Below, one piece after another: positions 19,618-29,467 of a DNA stretch of 64,000 bases (the first letter of the stretch is position 1; every line of letters begins with the position of its first letter). Position numbers and translations under genes: made by a program. A model generated the notes under the pieces. That model had not been told where the DNA came from, ran no database searches, and saw only the letters and a program-made list of their open reading frames with translations. The DNA comes from Peribacillus sp. Bi96 (GTDB taxonomy: Bacteria; Bacillota; Bacilli; Bacillales; DSM-1321), in NCBI RefSeq assembly GCF_918698115.1, contig NZ_CAKKLV010000011.1, forward strand, positions 1 to 64,000. The letters are read 5' to 3'.

Positions 19618-20571
19618 ATGAAGGAGAATGAAACGGCAATCTTTGCAGGAGGCTGCTTTTGGTGTATGGTTGCTCCCTTCGATGAAATGGATGGAATTAT
19701 TAAAGTGACATCGGGTTATACGGGCGGTAATTCAACCGCACCTAGTTATAAACAGGTGATTACTGGCTCGACTGATCATGTTGAAGCGGTTCAAGTGGTA
19801 TTCGATCCGTCAATCATTTCCTATAAAGCGTTATTAGAGATGTTTTGGCAGCAAATTGATCCTACAGATGACGGTGGACAGTTCTCCGATAGAGGAAGGC
19901 AATACAGGGCAGCCATTTTCTATCTTAATGAACGTCAGAAACAGGAGGCAGAGCGGTCGAAGGAGGATTTAATGATGAGCGGTCGGTTTGAAAAGCCTAT
20001 TGTTACGGGTATTTTACCCTCAGGGAAATTTTACGCGGCTGAGGAATACCATCAGGATTTCCATCGAAAAAATCAATTTCGTTATGCACTGTATCTTAGA
20101 GGATCAGGACGTGATGCTTTCATAAAAGAAAATTGGCCTAAGGATAATGCACATCTTAGAACAACCTTAACCGAGAGTCAGTTTCATGTCACCCAGGAAA
20201 ATGGCACGGAGCCTCCCTTTGAAAATGACTATTGGAATCACTTTGAAGAAGGCGTTTATGTGGATGTCGTTTCTGGAGAGCCTCTATTCAGTTCAAGGGA
20301 TAAGTATGATAGCGGATGTGGGTGGCCGAGCTTCACGAAGCCCATCATGTCAGCAAGTGTCAATGAAAAAGTGGATCTCAGCCATCGGATGACCCGGACC
20401 GAAGTGCGCAGCAGGGACGCTGATTCACATCTGGGACATGTTTTTCCTGATGGCCCCAGTCCTAAAGGCACGAGATATTGCATAAACTCTTCAGCCCTTC
20501 GATTCATCCCTAGAAATGAAATGGAAAGAGAGGGATATGGCGATTTATTATTGCTTTTTAAAATGAAATAA
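19618..20571 (+). CDS. msrAB: bifunctional peptide-methionine sulfoxide reductase MsrA/MsrB
   Basis: A 317-aa fusion that repairs both stereoisomers of methionine sulfoxide. MsrA is N-terminal (1-165) with the catalytic motif AGGCFWC (12-16). MsrB is C-terminal (about 170-315) with SGCGWPSF and the catalytic Cys in [11 protein letters not shown]. The CxxC pairs that bind zinc in many MsrB proteins are absent ([10 protein letters not shown] replaces CGAHLGHVF-type), so it is of the zinc-free type. The start at 19618 has GAGGAGG 3-4 nt upstream. Reducing power probably comes from thioredoxin. Confidence 0.94.
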   Translation: MKENETAIFAGGCFWCMVAPFDEMDGIIKVTSGYTGGNSTAPSYKQVITGSTDHVEAVQVVFDPSIISYKALLEMFWQQIDPTDDGGQFSDRGRQYRAAIFYLNERQKQEAERSKEDLMMSGRFEKPIVTGILPSGKFYAAEEYHQDFHRKNQFRYALYLRGSGRDAFIKENWPKDNAHLRTTLTESQFHVTQENGTEPPFENDYWNHFEEGVYVDVVSGEPLFSSRDKYDSGCGWPSFTKPIMSASVNEKVDLSHRMTRTEVRSRDADSHLGHVFPDGPSPKGTRYCINSSALRFIPRNEMEREGYGDLLLLFKMK

Positions 20572-20593
20572 TTAGTTAGATAGGGGAACAAAT

Positions 20594-21451
20594 ATGAACA
20601 AAATAGATGAGGATTTATACCGATACATCCTTGATAACTCTTCCACAATTACGGAAAGCTGGCTGGCTTTACGCGAAAGGCAGATCGGGTCGATCTATTC
20701 AGTGGATAGTGATGAAGAAGTTGAGGAGCTCCTTCGGAGACAGAACACGTTGACCATCAAGACAGTGACCAGTGCTTTACTTGAGGATGAAACGGCTTTT
20801 GTAGAAAGTATGGAGCAGTGGGCAAAACTCGTCTCGAAAAGCAGGGTTGAATCAGATACACCTATTTATGAAGTGTTGGAAGCGCTTAATAAGGTGCGGG
20901 AAACTTACTGGGGTTTTATCACTGACTATATGCTTCAGGATGATGTGGAAATTACGAAGGAAACAATCATTCGGTGGAGCCAGCTTATTAATCGCGCATT
21001 CGATCAATTGAACCGCGAGTTCACTGAGCAGTATTATCTTTTGACAAGTGAGCGTTTGCTAGCTCAACAGAATCTGATTAATGAATTAGGCGCACCTGTC
21101 ATTCCGATTGTTGACTCCATTGCGGTATTGCCGTTAATCGGTGAAATCGATACCTTCCGTGCAAAGGAAATCTTGGATACGACTCCAATCAAATGCATTA
21201 ACAAAAATGTTTCTCACTTATTCATCGATTTATCAGGAGTCTCCCTTTTGGATACGATGGTTGCCCATCAAGTCTACCAATTGATAAGCACCCTGAACTT
21301 GTTAGGCATACAATCGACCATTTCAGGAATTCGCCCCGAAGTGGCCCGGACATCGATTCAGTTAGGTCTTGATTTTAGTCAGGTTTCGACTCAGGGAACA
21401 CTAAAACAGGCTCTTGCCAAGCAAGGGATCAAACTTTACGAGGGAAATTGA
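20594..21451 (+). CDS. RsbR-type stressosome protein (globin-like N-domain + STAS)
   Basis: A 285-aa protein with a variable helical N-domain (1-150, non-haem-globin type in RsbR paralogues) and a C-terminal STAS domain (about 165-275). Both conserved phosphorylatable threonines are present, in SLLDTMVAHQ and in GIRPEVARTSIQLGLD. RsbR paralogues build the stressosome with RsbS and RsbT and control the general stress sigma factor. This one stands alone, as the RsbRB/C/D paralogues do in B. subtilis. It lies 22 bp behind msrAB and may share its promoter, which links oxidative repair and stress sensing. Confidence 0.88.
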   Translation: MNKIDEDLYRYILDNSSTITESWLALRERQIGSIYSVDSDEEVEELLRRQNTLTIKTVTSALLEDETAFVESMEQWAKLVSKSRVESDTPIYEVLEALNKVRETYWGFITDYMLQDDVEITKETIIRWSQLINRAFDQLNREFTEQYYLLTSERLLAQQNLINELGAPVIPIVDSIAVLPLIGEIDTFRAKEILDTTPIKCINKNVSHLFIDLSGVSLLDTMVAHQVYQLISTLNLLGIQSTISGIRPEVARTSIQLGLDFSQVSTQGTLKQALAKQGIKLYEGN

Positions 21452-21470
21452 TAGATGTGTGTTGAGAGTG

Positions 21471-21508
21471 AAAAAGAACCAGAATCCTCTGAGGGACCTG
21501 GTTCTTTT
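21471..21508. terminator. bidirectional terminator between rsbR-like gene and glnS
   Basis: AAAAAGAACCAG and CTGGTTCTTTT pair around a 13-nt loop, with A-run and T-run flanks that serve both converging genes. Confidence 0.8.
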
Positions 21509-21516
21509 CTGTGATT

Positions 21517-23169
21517 TTATAATTTAAAGGAACTTTTCAATCCAACAATTTGGTTGAAGACCAAGTGATCGGCGCTAGTGAGTTTGGAATCAACATTGTA
21601 ATAGCCATGTCTGAAGAATTGGAATTTATCCTGAGACTTAACATCCTTCATGTTAGGCTCGACAAAACCTTGTAAAATTTCTATGGATTCAGGGTTTACC
21701 CGCTCCAAGAATGATTTTTCTTCTTCCTCTTCATTTTCCTTATCCAAAATTAAAGGCTGGTAATTACGGAACTCTGCTGAAACGGCTTGTGAAGCTTCGA
21801 CCCAGTGCAAAGTACCTTTTACTTTACGGCCAGTGAAACCGGATCCGCTTTTTGTTTCAATGTCATACGTGCAGCGAAGTTCGACGACGTTACCGGCTTC
21901 GTCTTTTATCACTTCTTCACATTTAATGAAATAAGCATGTTTTAAACGGACTTCATTGCCCGGGAAAAGTCGGAAATACTTTTTCGGCGGGTTTTCCATG
22001 AAATCGTCCTGTTCAATATATATTTCACGTGAGAAAGGAATTTGTCGCGTGCCCATTTCCGGAACCTCCGGGTTGACCTCAGCATCCAGCCATTCAACCT
22101 CTCCTTCCGGATAGTTGGTGATGACCACTTTTAGGGGATTTAGAATAGCCATAGTCCGTGGAGCTTTCAGCTTTAAGTCTTCCCGCACGAAATGATCGAG
22201 CATTTGAGAGTCTACGACACCGCTGGTTTTTGCAACACCAATCTCTTGGCAGAATGCACGAATCGCTTCAGGTGTATATCCGCGTCTTCTAAGGCCTGAT
22301 ACGGTAGGCATCCGTGGGTCGTCCCAGCCATCCACGAAGCCCTCATCGACAAGCTGCTTCAGTTTTCGCTTGCTCATTACGGTATTGGTCAGGTTAAGAC
22401 GGCCAAATTCATATTGTTTTGGTTTGCTTTCCATTTCACAATTTTCAACGATCCAGTCATAAAGCGGGCGTTGATCTTCGAACTCAAGTGTACAAATGGA
22501 ATGGGTGACACCCTCGATAGCATCCTCAATGGGATGAGCAAAGGCATACATTGGGTAAATGCACCATTTGTTGCCTGTATTATGGTGTTCAGTATGGGAA
22601 ATACGGTATATAACAGGATCGCGCAGATTAATGTTAGGTGAGCTCATATCGATTTTTGCACGCAATACTTTTGTGCCATTCTCGAAATCGCCGCTGCGCA
22701 TCTTTTCAAATAGTTCAAGGTTTTCCTCGACTGTTCGATTTCGGTAGGGGCTATCTTTCCCAGGAGCGGTCAATGTTCCGCGATATTCACGGATTTGGTC
22801 GGCATTAAGGTCGTCCACATATGCCAGTCCTTTATTGATGAGCAAGACAGCTCTTTTATACATTTCATCGAAATAGTCGGAAGCGAAGAAAAGGTTATCC
22901 CAGTCGTAACCAAGCCATTTAACATCCTCTTTAATGGAATTGACATACTCGATATCTTCTTTCAATGGATTGGTATCATCGAATCGTAGGTTTGTTTTAC
23001 CATTGAAATCATCAGCCACTCCAAAATTCAATATGATTGATTTGGCGTGTCCGATATGTAAATATCCATTTGGCTCAGGAGGGAAGCGGGTGATGATATG
23101 ATTATGTTTTCCGGACTCAAGATCATCTTTTATAATATTTTTAATAAAATTCGAAGAGTTATTTTCCAA
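21517..23169 (-). CDS. glnS: glutamine--tRNA ligase
   Basis: A 550-aa class I aminoacyl-tRNA synthetase that charges tRNA-Gln directly with glutamine. The HIGH region is [15 protein letters not shown] (30-43), the KMSKS variant is VMSKRKL (near 265), and RFDDTNP follows the first motif as in Glx-tRNA synthetases. The C-terminal half is the two beta-barrel anticodon-binding domain of bacterial and eukaryotic GlnRS, with no YqeY fusion. The TTG start at 23169 has AGAGGT upstream. Most Bacillus species lack GlnRS and make Gln-tRNA through GluRS plus GatCAB, so this gene was probably acquired by transfer. No T-box leader is seen upstream (23170-23417). Confidence 0.93.
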   Translation of the reverse strand: MENNSSNFIKNIIKDDLESGKHNHIITRFPPEPNGYLHIGHAKSIILNFGVADDFNGKTNLRFDDTNPLKEDIEYVNSIKEDVKWLGYDWDNLFFASDYFDEMYKRAVLLINKGLAYVDDLNADQIREYRGTLTAPGKDSPYRNRTVEENLELFEKMRSGDFENGTKVLRAKIDMSSPNINLRDPVIYRISHTEHHNTGNKWCIYPMYAFAHPIEDAIEGVTHSICTLEFEDQRPLYDWIVENCEMESKPKQYEFGRLNLTNTVMSKRKLKQLVDEGFVDGWDDPRMPTVSGLRRRGYTPEAIRAFCQEIGVAKTSGVVDSQMLDHFVREDLKLKAPRTMAILNPLKVVITNYPEGEVEWLDAEVNPEVPEMGTRQIPFSREIYIEQDDFMENPPKKYFRLFPGNEVRLKHAYFIKCEEVIKDEAGNVVELRCTYDIETKSGSGFTGRKVKGTLHWVEASQAVSAEFRNYQPLILDKENEEEEEKSFLERVNPESIEILQGFVEPNMKDVKSQDKFQFFRHGYYNVDSKLTSADHLVFNQIVGLKSSFKL

Positions 23170-23417
23170 CTGAATTCGACCTCTTTCATTTATATACTTC
23201 TTTTAATTTTACCTGTATATATACCATAAATACAGATATTTTTCCATGTTCGAGCCGGAATCGGGGTTTTGGGATACGTTCTGAAACCATATCATCAAGT
23301 ATTTAGTTTGTGTAATCAGTTAAAAAAATATCCCTGAAACTTTTATCTTTTAATCAAGGAAACTATCTAATTGGCAATGAAAGAAAAGCAAATCCCAGGC
23401 GGGTTTATATACAAAAG

Positions 23418-23449
23418 AAGCAATACAGGAATTTACGCCTGTATTGCTT
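23418..23449 (-). terminator. terminator after amino-acid ABC importer
   Basis: AAGCAATACAGG and CCTGTATTGCTT form a perfect 12-bp stem. On the minus strand TTTTGT follows. The remainder of the 23170-23496 gap shows no other feature. Confidence 0.85.
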
Positions 23450-23496
23450 ATAAAGATGTCCGGGACCGCAATGAAGGAGGAAATCTCCCCGCCAAA

Positions 23497-24237
23497 TCAA
23501 AAGATTGTCGTTTGCAAGAACTCTTTTGTACGCTCTTCTTTTGGATTTGTGAAGAATTCTTTTGGCGGGCCGCTTTCGACGACCCTCCCATCATGCATGA
23601 AGACAATCCAATCGCCAACTTCTCGTGCAAAGCTCATTTCATGTGTAACGACTACCATTGTCATCCCCTCCAAGGCAAGTTCCTTCATCGTAGCCAGTAC
23701 CTCCCCGACGAGTTCGGGATCCAGAGCGGAGGTAGGCTCATCAAAGAGTAGGATATCAGGCTTCATGGCAAGGGCTCGGGCTATCGCTACACGCTGTTTC
23801 TGGCCGCCTGAGAGCTTGCTTGGATAGACATCCGCTTTATCTGATAAGCCGACTTTGGCAAGCAATGCTTTTGCCTCTTCAATCGCCTGTGCCTTCGGGA
23901 CCTTTTTGACGTGAGTCGGCGCTTCGATGACGTTTTCAAGGACGGTCATGTGCGGGAAGAGATAGAAATGCTGAAAAACCATTCCCACTTTCTCACGGAT
24001 TTTATTAATATCATGGGTACCCGGTGTGACCTCCGTTCCTTCAATAAGGATTTGCCCGCTGTCTTTCTTCTCCAAATAATTCAAACAGCGGAGCAGGGTG
24101 CTTTTTCCTGAACCGCTTGGCCCAATCAAACAGACAACATCGCTATCCAGTACCTTCATATCAATATCTTTAAGTACATGCAGGTTCCCATACGATTTAT
24201 TTAAATTCCTAATGCGAATCATTTCTTTTTGTTCCAT
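23497..24237 (-). CDS. polar amino acid ABC transporter ATP-binding protein (GlnQ/TcyC-like)
   Basis: A 246-aa ATPase with Walker [10 protein letters not shown] (about 38-46), signature [15 protein letters not shown] and Walker [26 protein letters not shown], typical of the PAAT (polar amino acid) family, follows. Third gene of a binding protein-permease-ATPase operon, 11 bp behind the permease. The gene order is that of the B. subtilis cystine importer tcyABC, but the substrate (cystine, glutamine or another polar amino acid) cannot be fixed from sequence alone. Confidence 0.92.
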   Translation of the reverse strand: MEQKEMIRIRNLNKSYGNLHVLKDIDMKVLDSDVVCLIGPSGSGKSTLLRCLNYLEKKDSGQILIEGTEVTPGTHDINKIREKVGMVFQHFYLFPHMTVLENVIEAPTHVKKVPKAQAIEEAKALLAKVGLSDKADVYPSKLSGGQKQRVAIARALAMKPDILLFDEPTSALDPELVGEVLATMKELALEGMTMVVVTHEMSFAREVGDWIVFMHDGRVVESGPPKEFFTNPKEERTKEFLQTTIF

Positions 24238-24248
24238 TTCAATTCCCC

Positions 24249-24914
24249 CTATCGATCACTTATGGACAGTTTCTTTTCGAATAAATTGACGATAATGGTC
24301 AGGAATGCCACAAGAATCAAGTAGTAGACCGCTACAATCAGTAAATACGTCATTTCATCGAAATTATTCGAACCTAACGTGGTGGCTACGTTAAACAGCT
24401 CATTCATGGATATGAAGGCTGCCAGTGATGAATCCTTCAGCCCGATGATGAATTGGTTGCCTAGCGGCGGCAATGCGCGACGGAAGGCCTGAGGCAAGAT
24501 AATTCGTTTTAATGCGAGTGAATTGCTCATGCCAAGTGAGCGTCCGGCCTCCATTTGGCCTTTGTCGATCGATTGGATCGTACCACGCAGTATTTCGGAG
24601 ATATAAGCTCCATTATGGAAGGCAAGGGCAAGTGACGCCGCCCAGAAGTCTGGTAGTAAAAAGAGATTGCTGATACCGAAATAGAGTATGAATATCTGTA
24701 CGATAAGCGGTGTTCCCCGTACCAGGAATACATATGTATCTGAAATCCATGCAAGAATTTTTATATTGGATATTTTTAAAAGTGCAAATAGCAACCCGAT
24801 GACGATTCCTACCAATATGGAGACTACCGTCAGTTCCAAAGTGAGGAGCATGGCTCGGATGAATACGTCCGAGGAGCTAAATAATATATCAAAAAAATGT
24901 GAAAAACTTGGCAA
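24249..24914 (-). CDS. polar amino acid ABC transporter permease
   Basis: A 221-aa inner-membrane permease of the HisM/GlnP type with about five helices. The EAA-type cytoplasmic loop is [22 protein letters not shown], and [21 protein letters not shown] is the usual family segment. It probably forms a homodimer. It sits between the binding protein and ATPase genes in one operon. Confidence 0.92.
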   Translation of the reverse strand: MPSFSHFFDILFSSSDVFIRAMLLTLELTVVSILVGIVIGLLFALLKISNIKILAWISDTYVFLVRGTPLIVQIFILYFGISNLFLLPDFWAASLALAFHNGAYISEILRGTIQSIDKGQMEAGRSLGMSNSLALKRIILPQAFRRALPPLGNQFIIGLKDSSLAAFISMNELFNVATTLGSNNFDEMTYLLIVAVYYLILVAFLTIIVNLFEKKLSISDR

Positions 24915-24940
24915 TGTAATAACTCCCTTTCTATCAATCT

Positions 24941-25720
24941 TTATTCAGGCTTGGTTGTGATATCCTCACCAAAGTATTTTTTGCTGATTTTCGCAAGTGT
25001 TCCATCTTCCCGGAGGTTTTCAAGTGCTTCATTGATGCGTGCAAGCAGCTGTGGGTTGTCATTAGGCAGTACGATGGCCTGCTCGCTTCGTTCGATCAAT
25101 TGCCGTCCTTCGATGTCGAAACCTTCCTTGGTCGCTTCCTTGCCGGTTACAAAGTCGGTGATGACGGCATCATGACGTCCTCCGCTCAATGCTTTAAGGG
25201 CGGTGATATCACTGTCATAGGTTTTTACATTGGTTGTATACTTTTCTGCTGTGGTTGCGTATGTGGAGCCTTTAGAGGCCGCAACTTCCTTTCCCTTTAA
25301 ATCCTCCACCGTTTTAATATCACTATCTTTTCGGACGAAAATTTGAGGACCTGAGTAGTAATAAGGGGTGGAGAAGGCAACATGTTTACTTCGTTGTTCA
25401 TTGATCGTATGACTGGCAACCGCGGCATCTGCCCGACCGGTTTTGACACCTTCCACGATACCTTTGAATTTTATCCGTTTAGGCACCGGCTCTAAATCGA
25501 GTTCCTTGGCTATGGCATCGCCGACTTCAATATCGAATCCTGTTACGGTCATGTCATCATTGACATAACTGAATGGCTTGAATTCACCTGATGCAGCGAA
25601 AACAAACTGATCCTTATTGATCAGCTTACTACCATCCTCTAGTTGGTCTTTTTCAGCGCAGCCGGACAAAAGTCCAAGAATGACCAGAATGGATAGAATG
25701 AATGTAACGGATGATTTCAT
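24941..25720 (-). CDS. amino acid ABC transporter substrate-binding lipoprotein
   Basis: A 259-aa family-3 solute-binding protein. The lipoprotein signal peptide ends in LLSGC (Cys21), which would be lipidated and anchored outside the membrane. The ligand-binding segments GEFKPFSYVNDDMTVTGFDI and GRADAAVASHTINEQR are typical of polar amino acid receptors. First gene of the importer operon; the ribosome site is the purine-rich stretch upstream of 25720. Confidence 0.92.
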   Translation of the reverse strand: MKSSVTFILSILVILGLLSGCAEKDQLEDGSKLINKDQFVFAASGEFKPFSYVNDDMTVTGFDIEVGDAIAKELDLEPVPKRIKFKGIVEGVKTGRADAAVASHTINEQRSKHVAFSTPYYYSGPQIFVRKDSDIKTVEDLKGKEVAASKGSTYATTAEKYTTNVKTYDSDITALKALSGGRHDAVITDFVTGKEATKEGFDIEGRQLIERSEQAIVLPNDNPQLLARINEALENLREDGTLAKISKKYFGEDITTKPE

Positions 25721-26124
25721 GATAATTTCATTTCCCCCTTTGAAAAAAACTAATCGAATGGTCTATACCCTTATGAGGGAGTGGATAACCTTTTTTTATA
25801 AGAAAAATAAACTGAATTTTTAAATTTCTCGTGGTGGGATATGAATGAGGAGGATGGTTTTGGCCCTAAGGGGACTGCCTATGATTTTACAAGTGTTACT
25901 AAAGTAGAAACTAGTGACTCTTGAAATAAAAGACCCTCATTCCATATCATCACTTTCTCTTTATTTACTCAAAAATGAAACTCATAGTTCCAATGTTGGA
26001 ACGTTAAACAATTTACTTTTATATACAATTAAATTATTACAATTCAAAGGAGGAACTATATTGATTTAATAAAAAGTAGTTAAATGCTACCCCAGTACTA
26101 CACATTTTTCGGACTCACGTAATA

Positions 26125-26286
26125 TTGTTGATCAACATTTCAGTAAGTCATCACGTTTACGCGAGTTTCAACTCCTTAAATTCCAACTTAATTGTTCAGG
26201 AAGCTGAACAATTAAGTTCCGAAATATTACTTTTAAAAAATGGATTAAAAGCAAGCTACGCACCTGTAACTGCACTTTCAACATAA
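26125..26286 (+). pseudogene. possible decayed small gene
   Basis: A 53-codon open frame ends at TAA 26286 and reads sensibly (for example NLIVQEAEQLSSEILLLKNG), but it has only TTG starts and no ribosome site. Upstream, a perfect AAAGGAGG at 26047-26054 is followed by TTG-ATT-TAA, so the original reading frame appears broken. The rest of 25721-26406 is AT-rich, with no other gene that I can support. Confidence 0.25.
26185..26218. repeat. perfect 15-bp inverted repeat with 4-nt loop
   Basis: AACTTAATTGTTCAG, loop GAAG, CTGAACAATTAAGTT. No T run follows, so it is not a standard terminator. It could be a protein-binding palindrome or an RNA hairpin. Confidence 0.7.
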
Positions 26287-26406
26287 TTTAATCGCTGAAA
26301 AAAATTTCACTTTAGCAGCTAAAATAATGTAGTCGCACTTCTCTTTTACGAGTGCTATGGGCCTGTTGTTTTATAGACAAACTAAAAAAATAAAAGGGGA
26401 ACAACA

Positions 26407-26946
26407 ATGAAGTTTATTAGTTTAAAAGTCTTAAGTGTAATTAGTATTTTATCATTAAGTTTTACTGGCTTTAGCACAAGTAGTTATGCAGAAAGTAATT
26501 CCACAGTAACAAACATGGAACAACTTCCTTATAATCTTATTGAAGATGTGGAAGTAATGGATTATCAAGTACAAGAAAATAACATTGTTACTGAAACAGA
26601 AGATTTCACTTCAAATATTAATCTTGATAAAAATGAAATTACATATACTGATTCAGAAGAAAATTCAGTCGCTATCTCGATAGACGACCCAGATTTAAAA
26701 TTTGTTGAGAATGTTGATGGTACAATTGTTTACGAAAATGAAGAAGATGGGTACTCAGTCGATAATCAGATACTAGATGGTGGATTTAGACAGATGTTTA
26801 AAATTGAATCTGAGTCTTCTCCTAAAATATTCATTTGTCATGCTGTAAATCCATTAACAATTTACAAGTCACCTTGGAACTTAGAACCTTGGCGTCCTGA
26901 TTTATCACTAGTATTAACCTATAAAAACGGATGTAATCCAAAGTAG
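26407..26946 (+). CDS. secreted acidic protein of unknown function
   Basis: A 179-aa protein not recognised. It has a clear signal peptide (Lys2, a hydrophobic core at about 8-22, likely cleavage after SSYA near residue 28). The mature part is very acidic, with many Asp/Glu/Asn/Thr and no further membrane helix. Two cysteines near the C-terminus (in FICHAVNP and NGCNPK) could form a disulfide. The RBS AGGGGA lies about 6 nt before the ATG. The gene is AT-rich compared with its neighbours and leads a small accessory patch with a membrane protein gene 37 bp downstream. Confidence 0.7.
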   Translation: MKFISLKVLSVISILSLSFTGFSTSSYAESNSTVTNMEQLPYNLIEDVEVMDYQVQENNIVTETEDFTSNINLDKNEITYTDSEENSVAISIDDPDLKFVENVDGTIVYENEEDGYSVDNQILDGGFRQMFKIESESSPKIFICHAVNPLTIYKSPWNLEPWRPDLSLVLTYKNGCNPK

Positions 26947-26983
26947 TAGGGATACATTAGTTTTTAATAAGAGGTGATTTCAT

Positions 26984-27310
26984 ATGTATAGCAGTTCGAA
27001 TCAAGCGATATTTGATCCAGGTTATATTTTTTTACTGTTAGTTATTTTAGGGATTTTCTATTTAGTATACTTTGCGTTAATTGTAGTTACTATAAAATTA
27101 AACGCTCTAAGTATAAGTAGTTTAACTATATCTTTCATTACTTATTTGCTTGTTGGATTTTATATGGCGGGAGCCGGTTATTATATGGATGAACATCCAG
27201 ATTATAACTTAGTGTTTAATGGCTATGGGTTTCCGGATTTAATTTTATTGGCATTCCCTTATATCTTTTTATCTCTGGCGGCAAGTTTAGGTGAAAAAAA
27301 AACAAAATAA
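26984..27310 (+). CDS. small membrane protein of unknown function
   Basis: A 108-aa protein with three to four predicted membrane helices (about 12-36, 43-66, 80-100) and a Lys-rich end. The start has AAGAGGTG about 7 nt upstream. It is AT-rich and close behind the secreted-protein gene, so co-transcription is likely. No motif allows a functional call. Pairing of a secreted acidic protein with a small membrane protein is compatible with an antimicrobial/immunity or surface function, but nothing here proves it. Confidence 0.6.
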   Translation: MYSSSNQAIFDPGYIFLLLVILGIFYLVYFALIVVTIKLNALSISSLTISFITYLLVGFYMAGAGYYMDEHPDYNLVFNGYGFPDLILLAFPYIFLSLAASLGEKKTK

Positions 27311-27346
27311 ATAATAAATAAAAAAGCATCTCTAAACAGAGACACA

Positions 27347-27559
27347 TTGGCGAAAACGATTTTATTGTATACGGGTCCTTTTGATGAGCCTACTTGGATG
27401 CAAGTTTTGTTTTTATTTCCGACCGTAACATTTACATATATCACAATTAAAAACAAATCACGATTCTCATTTATTATTGTAAGTATTTGTTCTATCGTTA
27501 TGTTTTTTTCTTTATTCATGCATTTTGTTTCGTATATTCAACTGAAGAATAAACTGTAA
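27347..27559 (+). CDS. short hydrophobic protein, possibly a gene fragment
   Basis: A 70-aa open frame from a TTG at 27347 without a good ribosome site. It has two hydrophobic segments (about 18-34 and 41-62) and ends in LKNKL. It could be a small membrane protein or the tail of a decayed one. Composition matches the AT-rich patch 25.8-27.6 kb. Confidence 0.35.
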   Translation: MAKTILLYTGPFDEPTWMQVLFLFPTVTFTYITIKNKSRFSFIIVSICSIVMFFSLFMHFVSYIQLKNKL

Positions 27560-27711
27560 GCTACTGTTTTTATGCAAAAAATCCAAAAGCAATGTAATAG
27601 AGAGCGTCTAGTTATTACTAAGGTATTCAATCCCGTATTAATTGACTGACTTTAATTTTGCCTATGAATTGAAGTATAATGTAGCAAAATAGAAGAAGGG
27701 CAGTTGGGAAA

Positions 27712-28614
27712 ATGGTGAGCAACTTTGTGCAAGAGCAGTTAGAGGAATTTCGTGAAAAAAATCAAGATAGAGGCCGTTTAATTATAAAATGTCCGGACCA
27801 ACCAGGAATTGTTTCGACAGTTACGGCCTTTCTTAAAGAATATGATGCAAATATTGTCGAGTTGAGCCAGTATTCGTTGAACCCTGAGGGCGGCACCTTT
27901 TTTACCAGGATTGAATTCGATTGCCCAGGATTAAAGGATAGGGCAGCGGATATGGAAGTGGCCTTTCATGAAGTTTCGACAAAGTTTTCGATGGAGTGGA
28001 CACTTAATCATGTGAGTGATTTGAAGAGGACGGCTATCTTCGTCTCCAAAGAACCGCACTGCTTACTGGAATTGCTCTGGGAGTGGCAAAGCGGGGATTT
28101 ATTGGCCGATATTGCGCTAGTTATCAGTAATCATGAAGATACGAGGCAAATTGTCGAATCGATGGGGATCCCTTTTTATTATATTCCTGCAAATAAGGAT
28201 ATACGCAAGGAAGTGGAGACAAAGCAGCTTGGACTTTTGGAAGAATACAATGTGGACCTAATTGTATTAGCTAGGTATATGCAGATCCTGACGCCGGATT
28301 TCGTAGCCGCCCATCCAAATAAAATCATCAATATCCATCATTCATTTTTACCTGCATTCATTGGTGCACGGCCTTATGAAAGAGCATATGACCGCGGGGT
28401 CAAGCTGATAGGGGCGACTTCTCATTATGTGACGAATGATTTGGATGAAGGACCAATCATCGAGCAGGATATTGAACGTGTGGACCATCGTGATTCTGCA
28501 GAGGATATGAAGAAAATCGGTCGTTCCGCTGAACGCAGGGTGCTGGCACGTGCCGTTAAATGGCATTTGGAGGACCGGGTCCTCGTTCATGAAAATAAAA
28601 CGGTAGTCTTTTAA
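27712..28614 (+). CDS. purU: formyltetrahydrofolate deformylase
   Basis: A 300-aa enzyme that hydrolyses 10-formyl-THF to THF and formate, balancing one-carbon pools and supplying formate for purine synthesis. An N-terminal ACT domain (about 20-100, IIKCPDQPGIVSTVTAFL) is followed by the formyltransferase fold. The catalytic motif NIHHSFLPAFIGARPYERA is in place, and Asp in GATSHYVTNDLDEGPIIEQD completes the site. Longer than the ~280-aa E. coli form by an N-terminal extension. Transcribed alone. Confidence 0.95.
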   Translation: MVSNFVQEQLEEFREKNQDRGRLIIKCPDQPGIVSTVTAFLKEYDANIVELSQYSLNPEGGTFFTRIEFDCPGLKDRAADMEVAFHEVSTKFSMEWTLNHVSDLKRTAIFVSKEPHCLLELLWEWQSGDLLADIALVISNHEDTRQIVESMGIPFYYIPANKDIRKEVETKQLGLLEEYNVDLIVLARYMQILTPDFVAAHPNKIINIHHSFLPAFIGARPYERAYDRGVKLIGATSHYVTNDLDEGPIIEQDIERVDHRDSAEDMKKIGRSAERRVLARAVKWHLEDRVLVHENKTVVF

Positions 28615-28619
28615 AGTGA

Positions 28620-28651
28620 AAAACCCCCTTTGGTTTGCCAAGGGGGTTTTA
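28620..28651. terminator. terminator after purU
   Basis: AACCCCCTTGG (with a flip) and CCAAGGGGGTT form a strong stem followed by TTT. Flanking A and T runs let it serve the convergent gene as well. Confidence 0.85.
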
Positions 28652-28666
28652 TATGGAATGAGTGCT

Positions 28667-29326
28667 TTAATACGTATATTCGACTCTTACTGAGGCAGTG
28701 ATGTTCAATTCTCCGGGCTGAATCGGGGTAGTCGCCATTTTTGAAAAGGTACTTGTTTGGTAAAGCATTGGAGTAGCTGTTTCAGATACCTCTTCAACCT
28801 TAATAGGGACTGGGTTCAATGAGATTCCCAGTGTTCGAGCCATGGAGAGTGCTTTTTCGTATGCATTATTTAAAGCGAGCGAGAGTGCTTGGTTATAGTA
28901 AGATTCTGGATTGGATAAGGAAAAGCGGATGCTTGTTATTGAGTTGGCACCGCTTCTGACTGCCGTGTCGATTATGCTGCCGATTTTTTCGATGTCGGTC
29001 GTTTGGGCCTGGAGGATGTGCTGGACTTTGTAGTTCTTGAACAATTCCTTTCCGTCGATATAATCATATTGTGGATCGATTCTGTAATCACTCGTTTTCA
29101 ATTGCTCTTCTGGAATGCCAGCGGATTTAAGTGATTCGATGACATTTGCAATTGCTTGAGAATTGGCCTGCTGGGCCTTTTGCGGGTCTTCATTCTCTGT
29201 TATGACTCCAAGGGTTATCGTCGCTTGATCCGGAGCGGCAGATAGCGTCTCTGAGCCGGAGACTTTCAATGTATTTTCATCATTTCGGTAATCATTCCGA
29301 TCAGGGGCATTATATTCTTGATTCAT
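28667..29326 (-). CDS. SIMPL domain (DUF541) protein
   Basis: A 219-aa protein of the SIMPL family: LKVSGSETLSAAPDQATITLGV at the start, then the alternating beta/alpha pattern, with LSLALNNAYEKALSMARTLG in the C-terminal half. No signal peptide is visible, so it is probably cytoplasmic, unlike several family members exported in Gram-negatives. Function is poorly known; some relatives are linked to oxidative stress. The start at 29326 is chosen over 29392 for fit to the family, though the ribosome site is weak. Confidence 0.8.
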   Translation of the reverse strand: MNQEYNAPDRNDYRNDENTLKVSGSETLSAAPDQATITLGVITENEDPQKAQQANSQAIANVIESLKSAGIPEEQLKTSDYRIDPQYDYIDGKELFKNYKVQHILQAQTTDIEKIGSIIDTAVRSGANSITSIRFSLSNPESYYNQALSLALNNAYEKALSMARTLGISLNPVPIKVEEVSETATPMLYQTSTFSKMATTPIQPGELNITASVRVEYTY

Positions 29327-29432
29327 TTTGACACCAGCCTTTTTAAAAGAGATAATCTCAACCCTATTGTACGAAGTATGAGCGGGAAACATGATTGAAA
29401 TATCCGCCTCGTTAACGATTCCTTCGGAAAAT

Positions 29433-29463
29433 CAAAAAAAATACACTCGGCCTTGGCCGAGTG
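29433..29463 (-). terminator. terminator after ywbE
   Basis: On the minus strand CACTCGGCCAAGGCCGAGTG is followed by eight T. Confidence 0.9.
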
Positions 29464-29467
29464 CAGA

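Noticed and set aside
23170-23417. T-box leader for glnS
   Set aside because: No AGGGTGGNACCGCG-like T-box core, and no terminator/antiterminator pair is seen before the glnS start.
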